In this document: positions 1-14,094 of the stretch, one piece after another
How the letters are laid out: every line of letters begins with the position of its first letter
Position numbering within the stretch: position 1 is the first letter of the stretch
DNA from: Lonicera japonica
Lineage: Eukaryota > Streptophyta > Magnoliopsida > Dipsacales > Caprifoliaceae
Assembly (NCBI GenBank): GCA_021464415.1
Contig: CM038465.1
Span: 17,391,839 to 17,455,838, forward strand
DNA: 64,000 bases
Direction: 5' to 3'
Notes under the pieces: generated by a model
Seen by the model: the letters and a program-made list of their open reading frames with translations, nothing else
Database searches by the model: none
Told to the model about the DNA's origin: nothing
Position numbers and translations under genes: made by a program

Positions 1-115
1 CAAGTGGGCTAGCCTAGTTGGGAGAGGCACCCAGTTTAACCTAAGAGAGATCCAAGGTTCGAGCCGCACATTTATTTTTATTTTTTTTTGTTGGGGGGGT
101 TGGGGGGGAGTTAAA
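1..115 (+). mobile_element. tRNA-derived SINE-like sequence (partial)
   Basis: Both parts of an internal RNA polymerase III promoter are visible. TAGCCTAGTTG (10-20) fits the A-box consensus and GGTTCGAGCC (56-65) fits the B box, with a spacing of about 35 bases. T-rich and then G-rich sequence follows instead of a tRNA 3' half, so this looks like a tRNA-derived SINE rather than a tRNA gene. The 5' end is at or before the window edge, and the 3' end and target duplication were not found. Confidence 0.5.
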
Positions 116-299
116 AGGGAAGGAGTTCCCTTTATATATATATAAATAAAAAGAACTTGTGAGATATTTCATATTAGATCCTGTTAACTCATGTAGATTA
201 GTTACTCAAAGATGGATAAAATTAGACAGACGAGATATGGCTTTTCACCTTCAGGTTCAGGTATGTTATTATACATGTGAAGGAAACTAATCTTTTTTA

Positions 300-2290
300 G
301 GGCCCCATTTGGTTGGAGTTTTTGAAGTTTCAGACTTTCAGGTATGTTATTATACGTGCTCCTTGCCACTTGGTCTCTAGAAGCTCCACCGCCGACACAA
401 TCGCTTCGCTCGCAGCAAATTTTCTTCGTTCATCTCATCTATGTCGTGTCTTTTCTTTATTATTTCCTCTAACCTATCTTCCTTGGATCTTCTCTTTGTT
501 TTAAACTATGGTAGTAGGGTTCAATACCAAAAATATAGCTCTATATCAAAGACATGTACTTGAAATTATTGTGTTATATGTATACAATGTTTTGCGGAAT
601 GTAAAGAAGTTGGGGTTGTTCCTGGGATGGCGCTGCCCCTCTTTGATTATTTTGACATTCACAGTAAGAAGTCATATACTGTTGGTTTACCAAAAGATAT
701 TTGATTTTTCCAATTTACCAAAAGTCCAAAAGAAACTTGGTGTTGCCTCAACTGATCAAAGAAGAAGGATATTTTGAATTGCAACATTTGACTAGGTTTC
801 CATCTTCCTTGGTTCCATGGTCTAATAATTATCTTAAATAAACCTTACTAGCTAGTCATGTTAGTTACAAATTAACCCCTTCCACTGTATATAATATAGG
901 TGGTATTCTAAAAATTAGTTCTGAAAAATGACTGCCTGGTGCCTATCCCCCTACGTATTCTATGGAAGCCTTAGGTCCGTGTGGCGCCTTTTAGAACATC
1001 GCATTTTTTTCTCTCCACTAGCTTGTTAAACAAGATATGGCAATTTATTCTTCAGATTGTAATTCACTTAAAGATGAAGTTGACCCAAATTTCTATGATC
1101 CAATTGGTGAAACCATCACTTATGTTGATACATGCAAGGAATGAATAATTCTTGTGCCAACTTAGATAAAATGTACAATGAGTGGATGACATCTAGGATT
1201 AGCTAATTATCTTGAACAAGGGTGTTTTAATCATGTTTCAGGATGCTTTTGTGTTGTTTAGTCTCTTACATTTAATTTTGTGGATTGTCTACATCAACTA
1301 CCCATTGGTGGTTACTGGAAAATGGACTGCTCATTTAGGAATGGATACTCACAAGAACTTAAAACGATGCTAGAACAAAAATTATCTGGCTGTGGTCTGT
1401 AGGCCATTCCGAACGTTGAGTGCATTAAGACTGAAAAAATAAATGCAACTTGCTGAGATGGTGAACCATGGCAGTGGTCTAGCATGGGATTATCTCATGT
1501 GCCAAGTGAAGGTGGATTTGGACATCTTCAAGACCTGGGTGCCAAGTAAATACACTAACTTCAACAGCTCCATTGGTAACTTACCTTTTTTGTCTTAACA
1601 CAATAACACTTTTAACCTTCTATGCAGTCTAACGAGGATGCAAAAGGGTTTACTACAATTCCTTGATTGAGATATATGGCATAAGGATCTAGCAAATGGT
1701 GATGTATCTGTAGACCCTCAAGGAGAGGAAGATATGATTCGTGCAAATATCTAGAGCACCCCACCCCTTTCATCAAATCGAACCACAGGTCCCAAATAGC
1801 TCCAAGACTACAATGGGCACGACGCAAGTCTAAAGAAACATGACATGCTCTTTTACAAAAAATTGTTGGGTGTACAAATGCTTATTTGGATAAGTTGATA
1901 AATAGGCTTTAGTGCTTTACATAAATCATGAGATTAAGCTTGGGAAAAAGGTAGTTGAAAAGTTAAGTAATATGGATGGCTTGGATGAGGAAGATGTCAT
2001 CATGACGGCTAGTATGATCATTGAAGATGGTCCAGACTGTAGCTTGCTGCTTGCCTTTGTGCCATCTGAAAATGGCTGGGTGGGGTTGTTCGACCCAGAA
2101 CATGAAACAAGGAGTATATATGATAGCTTGTTACTTTTTGCTATTTTTATTGAGCGCATATGTGCAGAAAAGAATATGCAACTACTAAGCTTTGGAATGT
2201 TAGATTTAAGATATTCTGTTTTGACTTTTGAGATAAGTGGGTTAGTTGTCTCATTATGTATGTATGTATGTGTTTCATGAAATTAAATCT
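300..2290 (+). other. Unassigned degraded coding-like fragments inside the transporter intron
   Basis: Short open stretches with protein-like composition lie on the + strand, for example about 1036-1143, about 1444-1560 and 1912-2280 (acidic, containing DGLDEEDVIMTA). They are separated by stops and do not join into one frame. I recognise no family. They lie beyond coding exon 4 of the minus-strand transporter gene, where intron 4 should be. They are probably remains of an inserted element or a retro-copied gene. No terminal repeats or target duplication were found. Confidence 0.3.
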
Positions 2291-2873
2291 ACTTTTAATA
2301 TTTATATTTATATTAATTTTATTGAATGGATTTATTTGCTAGATTTATGGAATCCGAAGTTCTTGGAAATTTTTTGAATATCTCTAGGAAGTTAAAATTG
2401 AAGGGGTTACCATTTGAATAGATTTAGGGAAGTTGGAAAATTGGTTGCAAACTCATGTATGGCGGACTTAAGTATGGCCATTGCCTAAACTTCATTCAAA
2501 GGGATTTAATGAAGTTGGCATTTACTTTTCAACCTCTTGTCCTCCTTTTAATAATAGAAAAAAATTTGATATACACTTTTCTTATGATTCTTTTTTACTT
2601 TCTAAAAACTATGTGAAGCTATAAAAAATGTTGGATTTTTAAAATAAGAGGGTATTTTAGAAAATTGCTCTTTATTCCTATCCTATGCTTGTTTGAACCA
2701 CAGGCTAGATAGTAATTCAGGATTCTGTAAAAAGATAGTTTGGTCATATCAGTCACCCAAGAACCTAATTATGCACCAAAGTTGTGGCACTATTATAATA
2801 TGTCAGTAAAAGTTGGTCAAAAATGCCCTCCAGAAAAACAAGCATATGCCTGAAGAACCTCAAAAAAGTATAC

Positions 2874-5800
2874 CTGCATGATGAACTTTAGATAGTTATT
2901 GATAGCATAGAGAAACGCTGGAACGGCAAGAAGTGTATTACTGCGAGCAGCCTGCATAAATGCAAAATGATATTATCACAAGGAAGAGGCCACCGATCAG
3001 TGTCCTATTGTACAATTTTCAAGTAATGTAGTTTAGTTCCACCAATCACTGGAAAATGTATGACAAGAACAATGTACTAAGCTACTCTAACAAACCAAAA
3101 TAAACTAGAATAGAAACTGTTTCATTAGTAATTGACCTGTACAAAATTGGAAACTGATAGAAGTGGTTTCTCTCCAACTTTCTGGTTCCTGGCCTGCAAA
3201 ATCAACCAATTCATTAGCACAAATTCGAGAGAGTTCACCAAGACTTGATTTCTAATTTACAAGAGAGAATTCAATCTGGAAACAACTACATAAGAAACAA
3301 ATAGTGAAAAACTATGGAGATGCACGGTACAATATTCTTCTTTCTTCTACCACAGATACAATCCACAAGCTACATTAACAAGCTCCCCCTAATATACTCA
3401 GTCTTTACCTTTCTAGTCAAAATCATAATATATATATACACACATACTACCGTTAAGTTCATGATAATAGACCATAAATAGCTGGCCTTTAAGAAGATTT
3501 CAAAGATAGTAATTCATCAAAACTATGGATTTTTATTTGCATTTGCCACATGGTAAGGCAAAAATTGTAACTTGCTACACAAGAAGGGGCCTAATGACTG
3601 TTTCACACCTCACGTTTGCATGTGTCTCACCTCACAAATTTGGCTAGCTGGAATATACCCTGGCCTACCTACCAGAATAGTAGGGTGCAATTGACAACTT
3701 ACATTGAAAGAATTCAATTCAGTGAAATTATTTTATATGGAAAGATTTTCTGTTTAAATCAAATAGCTTTCTCAAGTGTGCCCTTTGTACCATTACGGCA
3801 TTATGACCTTGCTTGCCCACTTTACAAACTCACATTTTATTCTTGACAGGAACATTTAGTGCAGTACGTTGGCACTTGTCCACATTCAACTTTTATTGCC
3901 CCAAAAACCCGACCAATACACACAACGCAGTTCTTTTTTTTTTATTGGAAAAAGAAATTTTATTGATACAATTAAAAAAGAGATACAGATACATCAACAA
4001 GAAAGGTAGAGAACAGAGGATAAGGCATCCACCAAAACTCTATCAGCCTAAACAAAAATAAAACTAACTGCCTAGAGCCCAACAAACTGAGAAATCAACA
4101 CCTTACAACACTAACACAATCCAAGGAAAACAGGAAGCAATCCAAAGCATCAAAAATCCTGGAAGCTTTAGCCCGCTGCCCCACTAGAAAACTAGACAAT
4201 TCCCATATCTCCAACGGATCTCTGCTTTTGTCTTCAACTATCCTCCGGTTATGTTATAACCAAATCACGCTATAGCCAAAATAGAAAAACGCCACAGCTG
4301 CTTGATCCTCTTACTATTCTGCTTTAAGTACCATTTTATAATCAGGAAATCACTCCATTTCTCTGGAAAAGCCCCCACCAAACCAAACACCTTCGACTAA
4401 ATACACCCAATGCAGATTCTGAAGGGAAATTTCTTCAGTATATCCACTTCCATGCCCCAGCCTTGCTGGCAAGTCCATTTTCCATGGTTTACGCACAGGT
4501 ATCTTTTACACATCCCATTAATAAGGGATTTTATATATTTAGTTTTTAGTTAGGACTTTATCACATGGTTATCTGGTCTTTTTGGTCCTTCTATTTATTT
4601 TTGCTTCCTCTTTGTAACCCTAATTTTCATTTATAAATAAATAATTAAATAAAAGCTTGGGCCCTCACTTTGATTAAGCCATATAACCCAAAACCAATTA
4701 CAAAATTCTTCTGATTTGCTAGCCAGAATAATGTTGATTTTTAGATGAAATGACTAGGGTGGAAAGGAAATAAAAGGATGCCCAGACTGGAGCAATAGGA
4801 GTCCGCATCAGACACTTGAATACTACACTGGAAACCTTCTTACATACTAGTAAAGGTCTTCCATGAAATAATCAAACTTAAAAGGGCTAAATAGCAACTC
4901 AATATCCTCCGGAGATAAAACCACAGGTTCACCAGACTAAAAGAAGTTGGATCTTTCAAGGAACTATCAATCAAAGTACTAGAACTATAAACCACACAAA
5001 TCAAAAAAGTTCTTGGTTGTGGGATCTTATCCAGCGGGAATCAGAAGATTGTACTCTATTAAGATGGTAATGTACGCCGACGCTGAGAGAAAAATGCTCA
5101 TCTATATATTCCAGCAGTCAATTATCATATTGTGGTCTCCATAAAATTACAACATAGTGCGCAAACCACTTAATAATATATTGTTGATTTGCTGCCAGAT
5201 TCTGGAATATCTTTCTTGATTTGCAGCAAGACTAAAGAGCTGTCATTAATTGATCTTTGCTCTTTAGTTTTTACATTTAGCTTTAGGCAAAATTGTCCTC
5301 TTGCCTTCAAGTTCCTCTATCTATTTATAGAGCTTTCTTTATCCAAAAATAATTTATCCTCAAATATACTAGTCACTTTATCACTTATTTTTAACCATCT
5401 TGCCCAAGACAAAATAATACAAACACATGCTTAAAAAAATTAAGATATAACTTTTGAGAACTCCTAGATTAATATCATGCTTCTACTCGAACAGCTCAAT
5501 TTACAGATATGCCAGGAAGAGCAATGAATAACAGATAGCACAAAAAAGATATGTAATTAAGAAACATTAATGTGTACCTGGATCAAAAGCATAACAACTG
5601 CAAAGAAAACCTTCGCAATCTCTGTCAAGAAATTAACACTAATGGGGCTGAACTTGAACTTCCCATCCACCTTGGACATAAAAACCAATATAGGCTGAAA
5701 GAGCAAAAGGAAAAATTGTAAGAGCACTGTTATTGATTGAATTGTAAAATGTAACTGATTTTTTGCCATGCTCAAACTGAGAGCCAGCATATGCATATCT

Positions 5801-7461
5801 ATATGTTGAGAGAGAGAGAGAGATTAGGGTTACAATGACGAAGTAGTAGTAGATAAAAGAACATAAGAACTTGTGTAATCCCACAAAATTTGGGATCATA
5901 AAAATCCTAATTATAGACTAGCTTAATACAATCCCTTTGTTATTGGATATACAATCCAGGCGTAGGCGGTTATGCCAGTTTTTTAGGTCGTTAATCTCCA
6001 GAGAATAGTGATAGCTGTGTGACTAGTTCATCAACTATACATCCAAAATACCACATGTCAACTCCCATTGAATAATGGTAGCCTCACAAGGACCTCAGGA
6101 GCACTGTGCAGAGCATCAGTATCTCTTACGTATACTACTTAATAGGTAAAAATGCTTGAGCAAGTCCAAGAACTGCTATTTAAGCATCCATGTCTTATGT
6201 ACTATCAGTTTGACCGCTTTGCCGTCCTAATGGAGTATCACTTGAGCAGGGGGCTTGCAATTTTTCCCTCTCCCTCCTTACCTCGTCTGTTCATGTCCTC
6301 AGCTTCAATCCATTCAAGTATATCACGAATTGCATGTTCAAAACATTCATGCTTTATTCTATTCACGAATTCTATTACTTACTTATTTAGCCATGTTCTC
6401 CATTCATCTCATCACAACAGTATCTTAACTATCCAAAGAAGAGACCTATCCTCCAAGGTGGAGTTTAACTGCCTTTTGTCTCCCCCTAAATCTAGTGTGC
6501 AGACAACAGAGTTCTCACTCCCTCATTCACTCCTCTTGTAGTTCCTCCATAAGAAATCCAAACTATTACCGGGTTCCATCGGTCAAACAGTCCCGAGCAC
6601 ATTACCAACACACTGCCCTCGTACACTATAACTCGTTTAAGTGCTAATAGTTCTCCCAAATTTTATTCCATTAGCAACTTTCTTCAGTTCAAAGGGCAGC
6701 CCAAGCTAATTTCTAGGTTAGTAGTACCTAAAACCTCTTGCACACTCAGAGGAAAAAAGGAATTTTACTTCCAATGGCCTATTGAGCTTGCCAAAGTAGT
6801 TTCCCAGGCATGCACCACTTTGAGAAGGAGTATCTAAGTTTCTTCATTCGTAGGTCACTGTTATGTCCTAAATTGTAATTATAATCTGCGGATGCCATCC
6901 AACATTCCGTTTCTTACTTACTTACAAATACTGATAAATGGATGATAGATTATTTGTTCTATCTCCCTCTACTACCAGCAAATAAAACTCTCCCAATATT
7001 TCACAAATACATTAAATTTATAACCGCACAACATAAAGAAAACAAATTGACTATAGAAGGGCAGATACAAAACTGAATTTTAACATGCGTTGTGACCCCC
7101 AACACAAATAAGTTTAAAAGGCCCAAGCACAGTCCCACTTGGTTGCCGGGCAATTTCGATCTCAAACGAGCTTAGAAACACGAGTGCAAAACAATTGAAT
7201 TTACAAGAAAAATGAAAACATGCCACATCACCACAAAAAGTTTTCCTAAATTCGACTTTAACAAGGAATATGATCAGAGAGCTAGAAATATACCGATAAG
7301 CCAACTAACATACAATCACCAACAACCAAGAGCACATTGAGGACCCGCTGCTTTGAAGATAACTTGCTCCTGTGCCGGTCATAAGCCCTTGACACTGATT
7401 TTGTAGTAGGGGACACCAGCTTGGAATGACAGACACTGCACTCTATCATCCCGTTCTTCAT
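2874..7461 (-). CDS. Nucleotide-sugar transporter, CMP-sialic acid/UDP-galactose transporter-like (exons 1-4, partial)
   Basis: Four coding exons on the minus strand join in frame with GT..AG borders: exon 1 7461-7294, exon 2 5694-5578, exon 3 3193-3137, exon 4 2951-2874 (56+39+19+26 = 140 residues). The start is the ATG at 7461, beginning [15 protein letters not shown]. Further on come [32 protein letters not shown] and [13 protein letters not shown], which are hallmarks of the plant CMP-sialic-acid-transporter-like (NST) family. Members are about 400-residue, roughly ten-span Golgi antiporters exchanging nucleotide sugars for the nucleoside monophosphate. The remaining 60-65% of the protein, expected to begin with the family's LYFNPATVKM block, is not in 1-2873. 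Intron 4 must therefore extend past the window, or the gene is truncated. Exon 1 ends in TCG where homologues I recall have Gln. The substrate cannot be read from sequence. Confidence 0.88.
3925..4480 (-). mobile_element. LINE-like retroelement 3' remnant in intron 2
   Basis: A T-run at 3930-3941 followed by A/T-rich sequence reads as a poly(A) end on the minus strand. Minus-strand translation of 4150-4480 gives broken segments such as [19 protein letters not shown] and [14 protein letters not shown]. They resemble the C-terminal region of plant LINE/RVT zinc-binding ORFs, but several stops interrupt them. It lies in the intron between transporter exons 2 and 3. No target duplication was identified. 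Confidence 0.35.
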
Positions 7462-8430
7462 CGGTTCAAAAATGAACCTCACTCACTCTCTACAAAAATT
7501 AAATCTATAAGAAAGTTTCCACAAACATGTAAATCCATCAAAAATAACATAAACTTTCTATTTTTAATTATTGTATGTGTGTAACACATCGAACACTGAA
7601 TTTCAAAGTAAACAATGGCCATAGGATCACATATCTGCTAAAATTTGAATAAATCGTAAACAGTATTATAAAATTCCCCACCTAGGGCTGATTAGTCACC
7701 GCCTAGTCGCTAGGCAGTGTTCTACCACTTAGCCTAGTCTTGTGGGATGGTAATGCAGCAAGAGTAATGGAGCCTTTCGCTCCTATTTTAGAAACTATTC
7801 TTTTTCATGTCCAAATTATGGGAACAGTTGTTCAACAAAATCTCAGTGTCATTTTTATCACAAGTAAAGTTAGATTTTATATTTATTATGTTATTTCAAG
7901 TAATTAATAAATATAAATTCATTAGTCCAATTAATTCCTGAATAATCCCCAGACCCCCGGGCGCTAGTGCCCCGCCTAGCGATTTTTAGAACATAGATGG
8001 TAAGACAATTCAACATGCACAAAAGTTGCAAATTCAACGAATCCTACTGTACATGCCTGCACCCATTGAAATAGACTAGAGATAGTGTCATTAAGCAAAA
8101 ATAAAGAATTGCTCTCCCATTCACATTCACCCCTACGCAACAAAAGCAATACAAAACATATAACAACAGCTGAATGAATTTTCTGAAATTTAAATGAAAC
8201 GAAAACAAATGCAACCAGATCTCGACATCATACCAACGATTGCAACTTTTAAACATAAAGTCAGAACATTTGGCGCCGTAAATGAACGAATTAATTAGTT
8301 CTCACAGCATCTACGCATTTCAAATATATATATGGCCCTAGATCTCACAAGTCTCAACTTTAATTATTAACATAAATGAACATCAAGCATCAAACTTTAA
8401 TACATAAAAAATAATTGAGCACCGACATAC

Positions 8431-8800
8431 CTCTCAACTACACGATCTGGAACCAAGCATTTGGGGTAGAAGAGAAGAGATGAGAAGAGAAAACAGCATC
8501 AATGAATCTCACCGACGATTGATAATTTAATGGCCAGATCTAAGATCTCCGGCCACCGGAATTCGAGTGCCGGAGATTAGTACCGGCCGTAGGTGTGGTC
8601 GAACGACTACGTAAAACTGAACTGGAAAAACAGTGAATCTTGCGAAGTTGAAAGGAGCGCGAGAGAGAATTGTTTTGAGTTGTTTCAGATGCTTGGTAAT
8701 AATTATATCAACACACGAAGAGAGAGATAGAGAGAGAGAGAGAGAGAGGAGGGAGAGAGACCGGCAACAAATGAATATGTTTGTTTAAGAGCAAAAATCA
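8431..8800 (-). other. 5'UTR exon of the nucleotide-sugar transporter gene
   Basis: A splice donor on the minus strand (GAG|GTATGT, exon end 8431) faces an acceptor at 7491-7490 just before the ATG-containing exon. This gives a 5'UTR intron of about 940 bp, an arrangement common in plant transporter genes. The exon's upstream edge is estimated only. It is pyrimidine-rich on the gene strand because of the GA/CT microsatellite at 8705-8760. Confidence 0.6.
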
Positions 8801-8819
8801 GTAGACTCTTTCGCTCCCT

Positions 8820-8880
8820 TCTCTCTCTCAATAGTCTCTCTAAGGCGCGTGCAATTTTTATAAAATAATTATTACATTAT
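8820..8880 (-). promoter_or_regulatory. Putative core promoter of the transporter gene
   Basis: On the minus strand a TATA-like run (TTTTATAAAAATT, near 8856-8868) lies just upstream of the CT-rich leader (8705-8850). CT-rich patches near the start site are typical of plant promoters. The transcription start is inferred and not visible. Confidence 0.4.
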
Positions 8881-11800
8881 TATTACGCTGAGGACGCAGC
8901 GATTTGCATATTAAATTACACTAGTTTAATTTATTTATTTTGGTAAAACAACAGCTCGAATTTATAATAAATTTAAGTTCGAATAAAAAAAAATTAAACT
9001 TTCTTTTTTAAAAAAAGTTTTATTCATATACTATTTGTATTGTTTATATTATTTTTGACGTGTGAAATAAATGAACTTGATAAATAATTTCTATTTTATC
9101 TTGAAGAGACCTTTTATTAAACAATTATTTAGGTAATATTTTAGCACTTTACAAAAACACTTTAATATTCTAAAATTATTTTTAGTGCCATTTTATATGA
9201 ATTTTTTAAGACATTTTTTGCCACTATAAGTAATTTTAGAATGTTAGATTAATTTTTTTAGAGTTATAATATTATTACCTTAACTTTATTATGTTGGTGG
9301 CAATATGAAACAATTATGTGCGGCATTCTAATTCGACTCGTCAAATGCACCTTAATGATTAAGGTTTAATCCCTAATTTTTATATCCGGTGGGTATGGAA
9401 TTCTTTCTCAACTTTTATATAATGCAACTTCAAACGATTAAAATGAGTCTTAACTGCCAATAGATTCGTAACTTGTTCACAAAGAACGTGTTCGTAATAT
9501 GAAAGTTTAAGCCTTGTTTGGTTGAGATTTTAAAATATATTTTTTAGATAAATTTTTGGAAAATGTGAAAATAGGTTAAAAAGTGAATTTAATTTTTGTT
9601 GGAGGTTTTTTCAATCAATTAAAAAAATCAAATGATAGTCACAATGAATCTTATTTTATAGATCTCGATGAGTATGTTTCAAATATATATTTTTTATTTA
9701 ATTTCGATTTTTTAATTCAAATATACAGATTCAACTTAAATCTTTTGGTGGTATATTTTTATTGTGATGATTGTAAATTCATATGGAAAAATTAAATTAT
9801 ATAAAATAAAAAAAAGATTATATTGCAAAATTGTAATTTTCTATATAAAAAATAAAATAATGGTCTTTGACCAACACAGGAATATGCGCACTTTTGTTCT
9901 GTGTTTCCTTTAATCTCACACCACCATATATTGTTGGAGTCAGAAGGAAAGTGACTTACGACTTGGGCTTACTACAATTCAAAGTCACCCATCCAATTAA
10001 ACTTAAAATTCTATACTCTAACATCCCACCCTACCAAAAGATTGTCTAAATAAAATTGGATTGTTATATTGCCACATCCTGGTTTAAGGGTTTTTTTTTT
10101 TTTTTTCACACTCTCTTGATTAAGTTCAACAAAGTAAAAGTGTGAGTGTATTTATATGGGGCGCTAAGATTTAAGTCGGTTATGTTTTGGTTTTTTCTTG
10201 AACTACTTAAATCTACATTCGTTTATTTCTTATCGTAAAAAAAGTTAACCGAATTTTAGAGAAGAAAAAATAACCAAATTTATGAACAAAAATTAACTAA
10301 ATAACAAATCATTAAACAAAAATTTGTAACCATTCCTAATGCACTAATAAAATTAGAAAAAAAAATCATTCTTAGTTTGTAATGAAGAACATCATTATCT
10401 CTTTGAACATGGGGTGGAAACTCAAAATACTAACAAAATATAGAGTCTAATGTATGAGGAGAGCTACCTTCATTTATATAACTAATCACAGGTTCTTAAT
10501 AAAATTTTCGCTCTAATTCTTTATTAACATTTAAAAAAGAAAGAGAATAGTAATAGTTACACCCTCTTTAAAAGAACAAGATGTTGCAGGTTCAATCTTG
10601 TGTGGCCTGTGACTGGTATGCCCTATATAATAACGCTGAATTGCATTAGGAGTATGAAGTCCAACCATGATTTGTCCGTAACCTAACGATATCACATATA
10701 TGCGATTATTTTATGTGACTATAATTTTTTTAATTTTTTTTATGTAACAGATAATTTGATAGCTACCACTTTTAAGGCTCGCTTAGTTCGAGTTTTGGGA
10801 ATAAAATGAGAATAGTACATTTTTTGAAAAAATTTCTCCTGGCATTTAAGAGGCCTTGCCAATATTTGGTTCGGATAGGAATTCTTCTTTCTTGAAACAT
10901 TAAATTACATCTCTATATTTACTTCAAGCGAGAATAAGAATGAAATACATGTGAATTACTAAAATGTGCTTCATTTTATAAAATTAAAAAGACAAATCCT
11001 AATAATTTTACAAAGGTAAAATTTAAGTTCTTATTGTTAAAAATATGAAAAGTCATTGTATGTATTGAATAATAAAAGAAAAGGTTTAAAATCATTTTTT
11101 TTTCTTTTAAAGAAAATATAAATGAAATTAAAAAAGTTGTCTTGGTAAGTAAAAATGATATTTTGCTCTTATGAGAAAATTTAATAGAGAATATTTGGAG
11201 TAATCATTTACTCACATCCATTTAAGAGGAAAAATTTTGAATAAATACCCATCTTTTAGAATAATGCATTCTTAACTCAAAACTTGAACTAAATATTGTA
11301 ATACTTCTAGAATGAAATGTAACATTTTGAAAATTATTAAAAAGTTGTATCAAAACTTTTTTATTACGAGTACAATAAATACGTCAGTGAATTACATGAC
11401 TGTTGACATAATTTTATTTTTTTTATAAAAAGTATTTTTATTTTCTCCAATGTTAGGTGTAACTTTAGCCTCAAATTGGTTGCATTTATAAAAGCCAAGA
11501 AAAGAATAATTATGTCACGTTTTGATATATATGATTCATGATTTTTTTGTTCACTTGTTTAACCGACGTAGCAATTATTGGTGATATACTCATTGCCAAT
11601 TTTATTTTATTTTTATTTTTATTTTTATTTTTTTTGTATTTAACTTTTGTTTGTATTTAACTTTGTTGGTACTTCTTTGACTGGCTTATTGCAGTAATTA
11701 TTAATTTGGCATGTGTCGGTGTAGTGAGAATGTTTGACCAAATGGCCATTTGGCAAATTATACGCATTGGTGCCAACAATTATTACACCAAATACGTACT

Positions 11801-14094
11801 TAAAAGGTACTTAAAATGATTATGGCATTTTTAAAAAAATGTACTTGAAATGATTGCATTTTTTTTTATTAAAATTGATCATGTTTAACCCTGTTTTATT
11901 ATTTTTTGAGAATATCAACTATATGTATTTTAACACTACATGTTGAATACATTCTAGGAGTCTGGTATATATAAAAAATTATTAAATTATCTTTCTTACG
12001 CCCAATTTATTATAAATTAATGTTAAATGATATATTTGAACTCGTAACTTTTAACACAAAGAATAAACTCACTTACCATTATACCATATATCATTATATA
12101 TATATATATATATTTAATGCAAAGAATTATTAAGTATTTTATTACATAGAGTGTGCTAAATTGTGTATTTTAAATTAAGGGGGTCATTGAACCACGCATT
12201 TTCTTAGATACGCTCCTAACGTGTCTATACATGTGCATACTAGCTAATGATCGAGTACATATATAATATTTTTTTATGGAAATGACTATGGAGGAATTTG
12301 TATGATAGACTAGAATTCATCTATATTGTAAATCTGGGCTTTAATCGAGATGAACGAACTAATCAATTAAAAAAAGGAAAAGAAGAAAAAAACAATCGAC
12401 ACAATGCCAAAAAAATATACCTATTCATCAATCTATGTTATTAATGGAACTTTGGGTCCCCCTTTTTCCCTATAATTTTTATATGTTTATGGTTGGTGTA
12501 TTTAAGTAAGAGACTAATTACAAATGATTGTTATGGAAACAAATACAATTGTGATAACATAACTAAATTAGGAATACATTTTTTTCTTTGCATATAATTC
12601 TTTTTTTGCTTAGGGTCGAAATAACCCACCCGACCCAATTGGGCTTGTGCTTTGAATTAAATAGCTAGCGAGTAGGGAATTTAGTTCATTTTTGGGCTAG
12701 TCCACTGGCCACGACCCATTGGATTTTCTCGGATTGGGTCAACTTGAGCACTCGGTTCAATGAATAATTTTTTTGTGAGGTTCATGAAGTTTAGTCTTTC
12801 AATGAGTTTAATATAGGAGTAACTTTATTTATTTATTTTTTTGAAAAAAAAAATATGGGAAGATCTAAATCTCTTACTTTTATTATAATAATAACAATAA
12901 CTAAGATCGCTATTGGATTTGGATGAGTGTTTTACCAACTAGATTAGCCTACTCTCTAATAAAGGAGGAATTTATTGTGTTACGTATGAGTTCAATTGTA
13001 TCTTGTAATTATGAAGGGCGCCAACTATACTTATCCATTTTGTGGAAGAAAAAAATACTAAACAAAACAAAATATGTGTATAAATAAAGTAAAGCTTAGG
13101 CATGTCAATTGGGCCAAGTAAGCCCGATGCATGGTCGTTCAATTCGTTAAATTTTTGGCCGAGTTTTAATTGAATTTGAGCTGGCCTGATTTTGAACAAA
13201 ATTTTAAGCTTGATCAAAAGTTTCAGCCGAACTCAAGCATCAAATAGCTTAGTTCGTACTAATCCCGAAGCATTAAGAATATATAAAAACGTGATTTTTA
13301 GCTTGATTTGCACTAGAATACAACAATGAGTAGTCAAAACTAAAAAAGACCAAATACTATGAGGGAGTCCAAATATAAAACTCATAAATGGGCTTGGTTG
13401 GACTACAACCCCAATTGTCTAATCGGCCCAAGTCCATTTCACCTGGATAGAACATAGGGAAGCCCAGTTAGGAAAGACAAAGGATAAGCCTCATCTAAGA
13501 TAGTCCAAGATGCTGAAGTGCTCCATCTTAACCGAGATGGTTCTGCTCAATTACCGAGATGATGGTGCTTACGTGAAAAGATGACCGAAATGGTCTTGCA
13601 GATGTAGAAGAATAGCATTCCTCCAGTGCAAACTATCACAACCCTCTTGAAAACCCAATGCAAATCTCACAATCGAGGTGAAGTAATAATAATTAATAAT
13701 CAAAATTTCCAAATTATAAAACTTTAATAATTTATGGAAGCAAGAAACATTTGGAAAATAAAAATCACTTGGATTTTATAACATAACCTCCGTCTTTTGA
13801 ATCACTTATACAACCACCATAATTAAAAGATAAAACATGTGAATATATTTTCCAATTATTTATAATACAAACTAGGGTTACATAATCATTTACCATATTT
13901 ATATAATATACACAAAGTTTGTACAACTCCAAAAACTTATACGTCTTTTAGACAAGATCCAAACCTTGGCAGTGGATAACTTTCTTTCCAACCTGAAAGA
14001 AAATTAAACACCGTAAGTACAAGGTTTAATAAATACACTACTCACACACACAAACAATAAAGTATATATACATAAACACACACACACACACACA
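8880..14094. other. AT-rich intergenic DNA with no supported gene
   Basis: No open reading frame here has recognisable protein character. The stretch contains poly(T) (about 10089-10106), an (ATTTT)n-like run (about 11600-11637), an (AT)n run (about 12096-12113) and an (AC)n run (about 14078-14094). GGGTCG/GGGCTTG-rich stretches at 12610-12760 and 13090-13450 look like old repeat DNA, but their ends were not resolved. Confidence 0.6.

Noticed and set aside
1..66. A tRNA gene
   Set aside because: A and B boxes are present but no acceptor or anticodon stems can be paired, and T-rich sequence follows the B box. SINE-like is the better reading.
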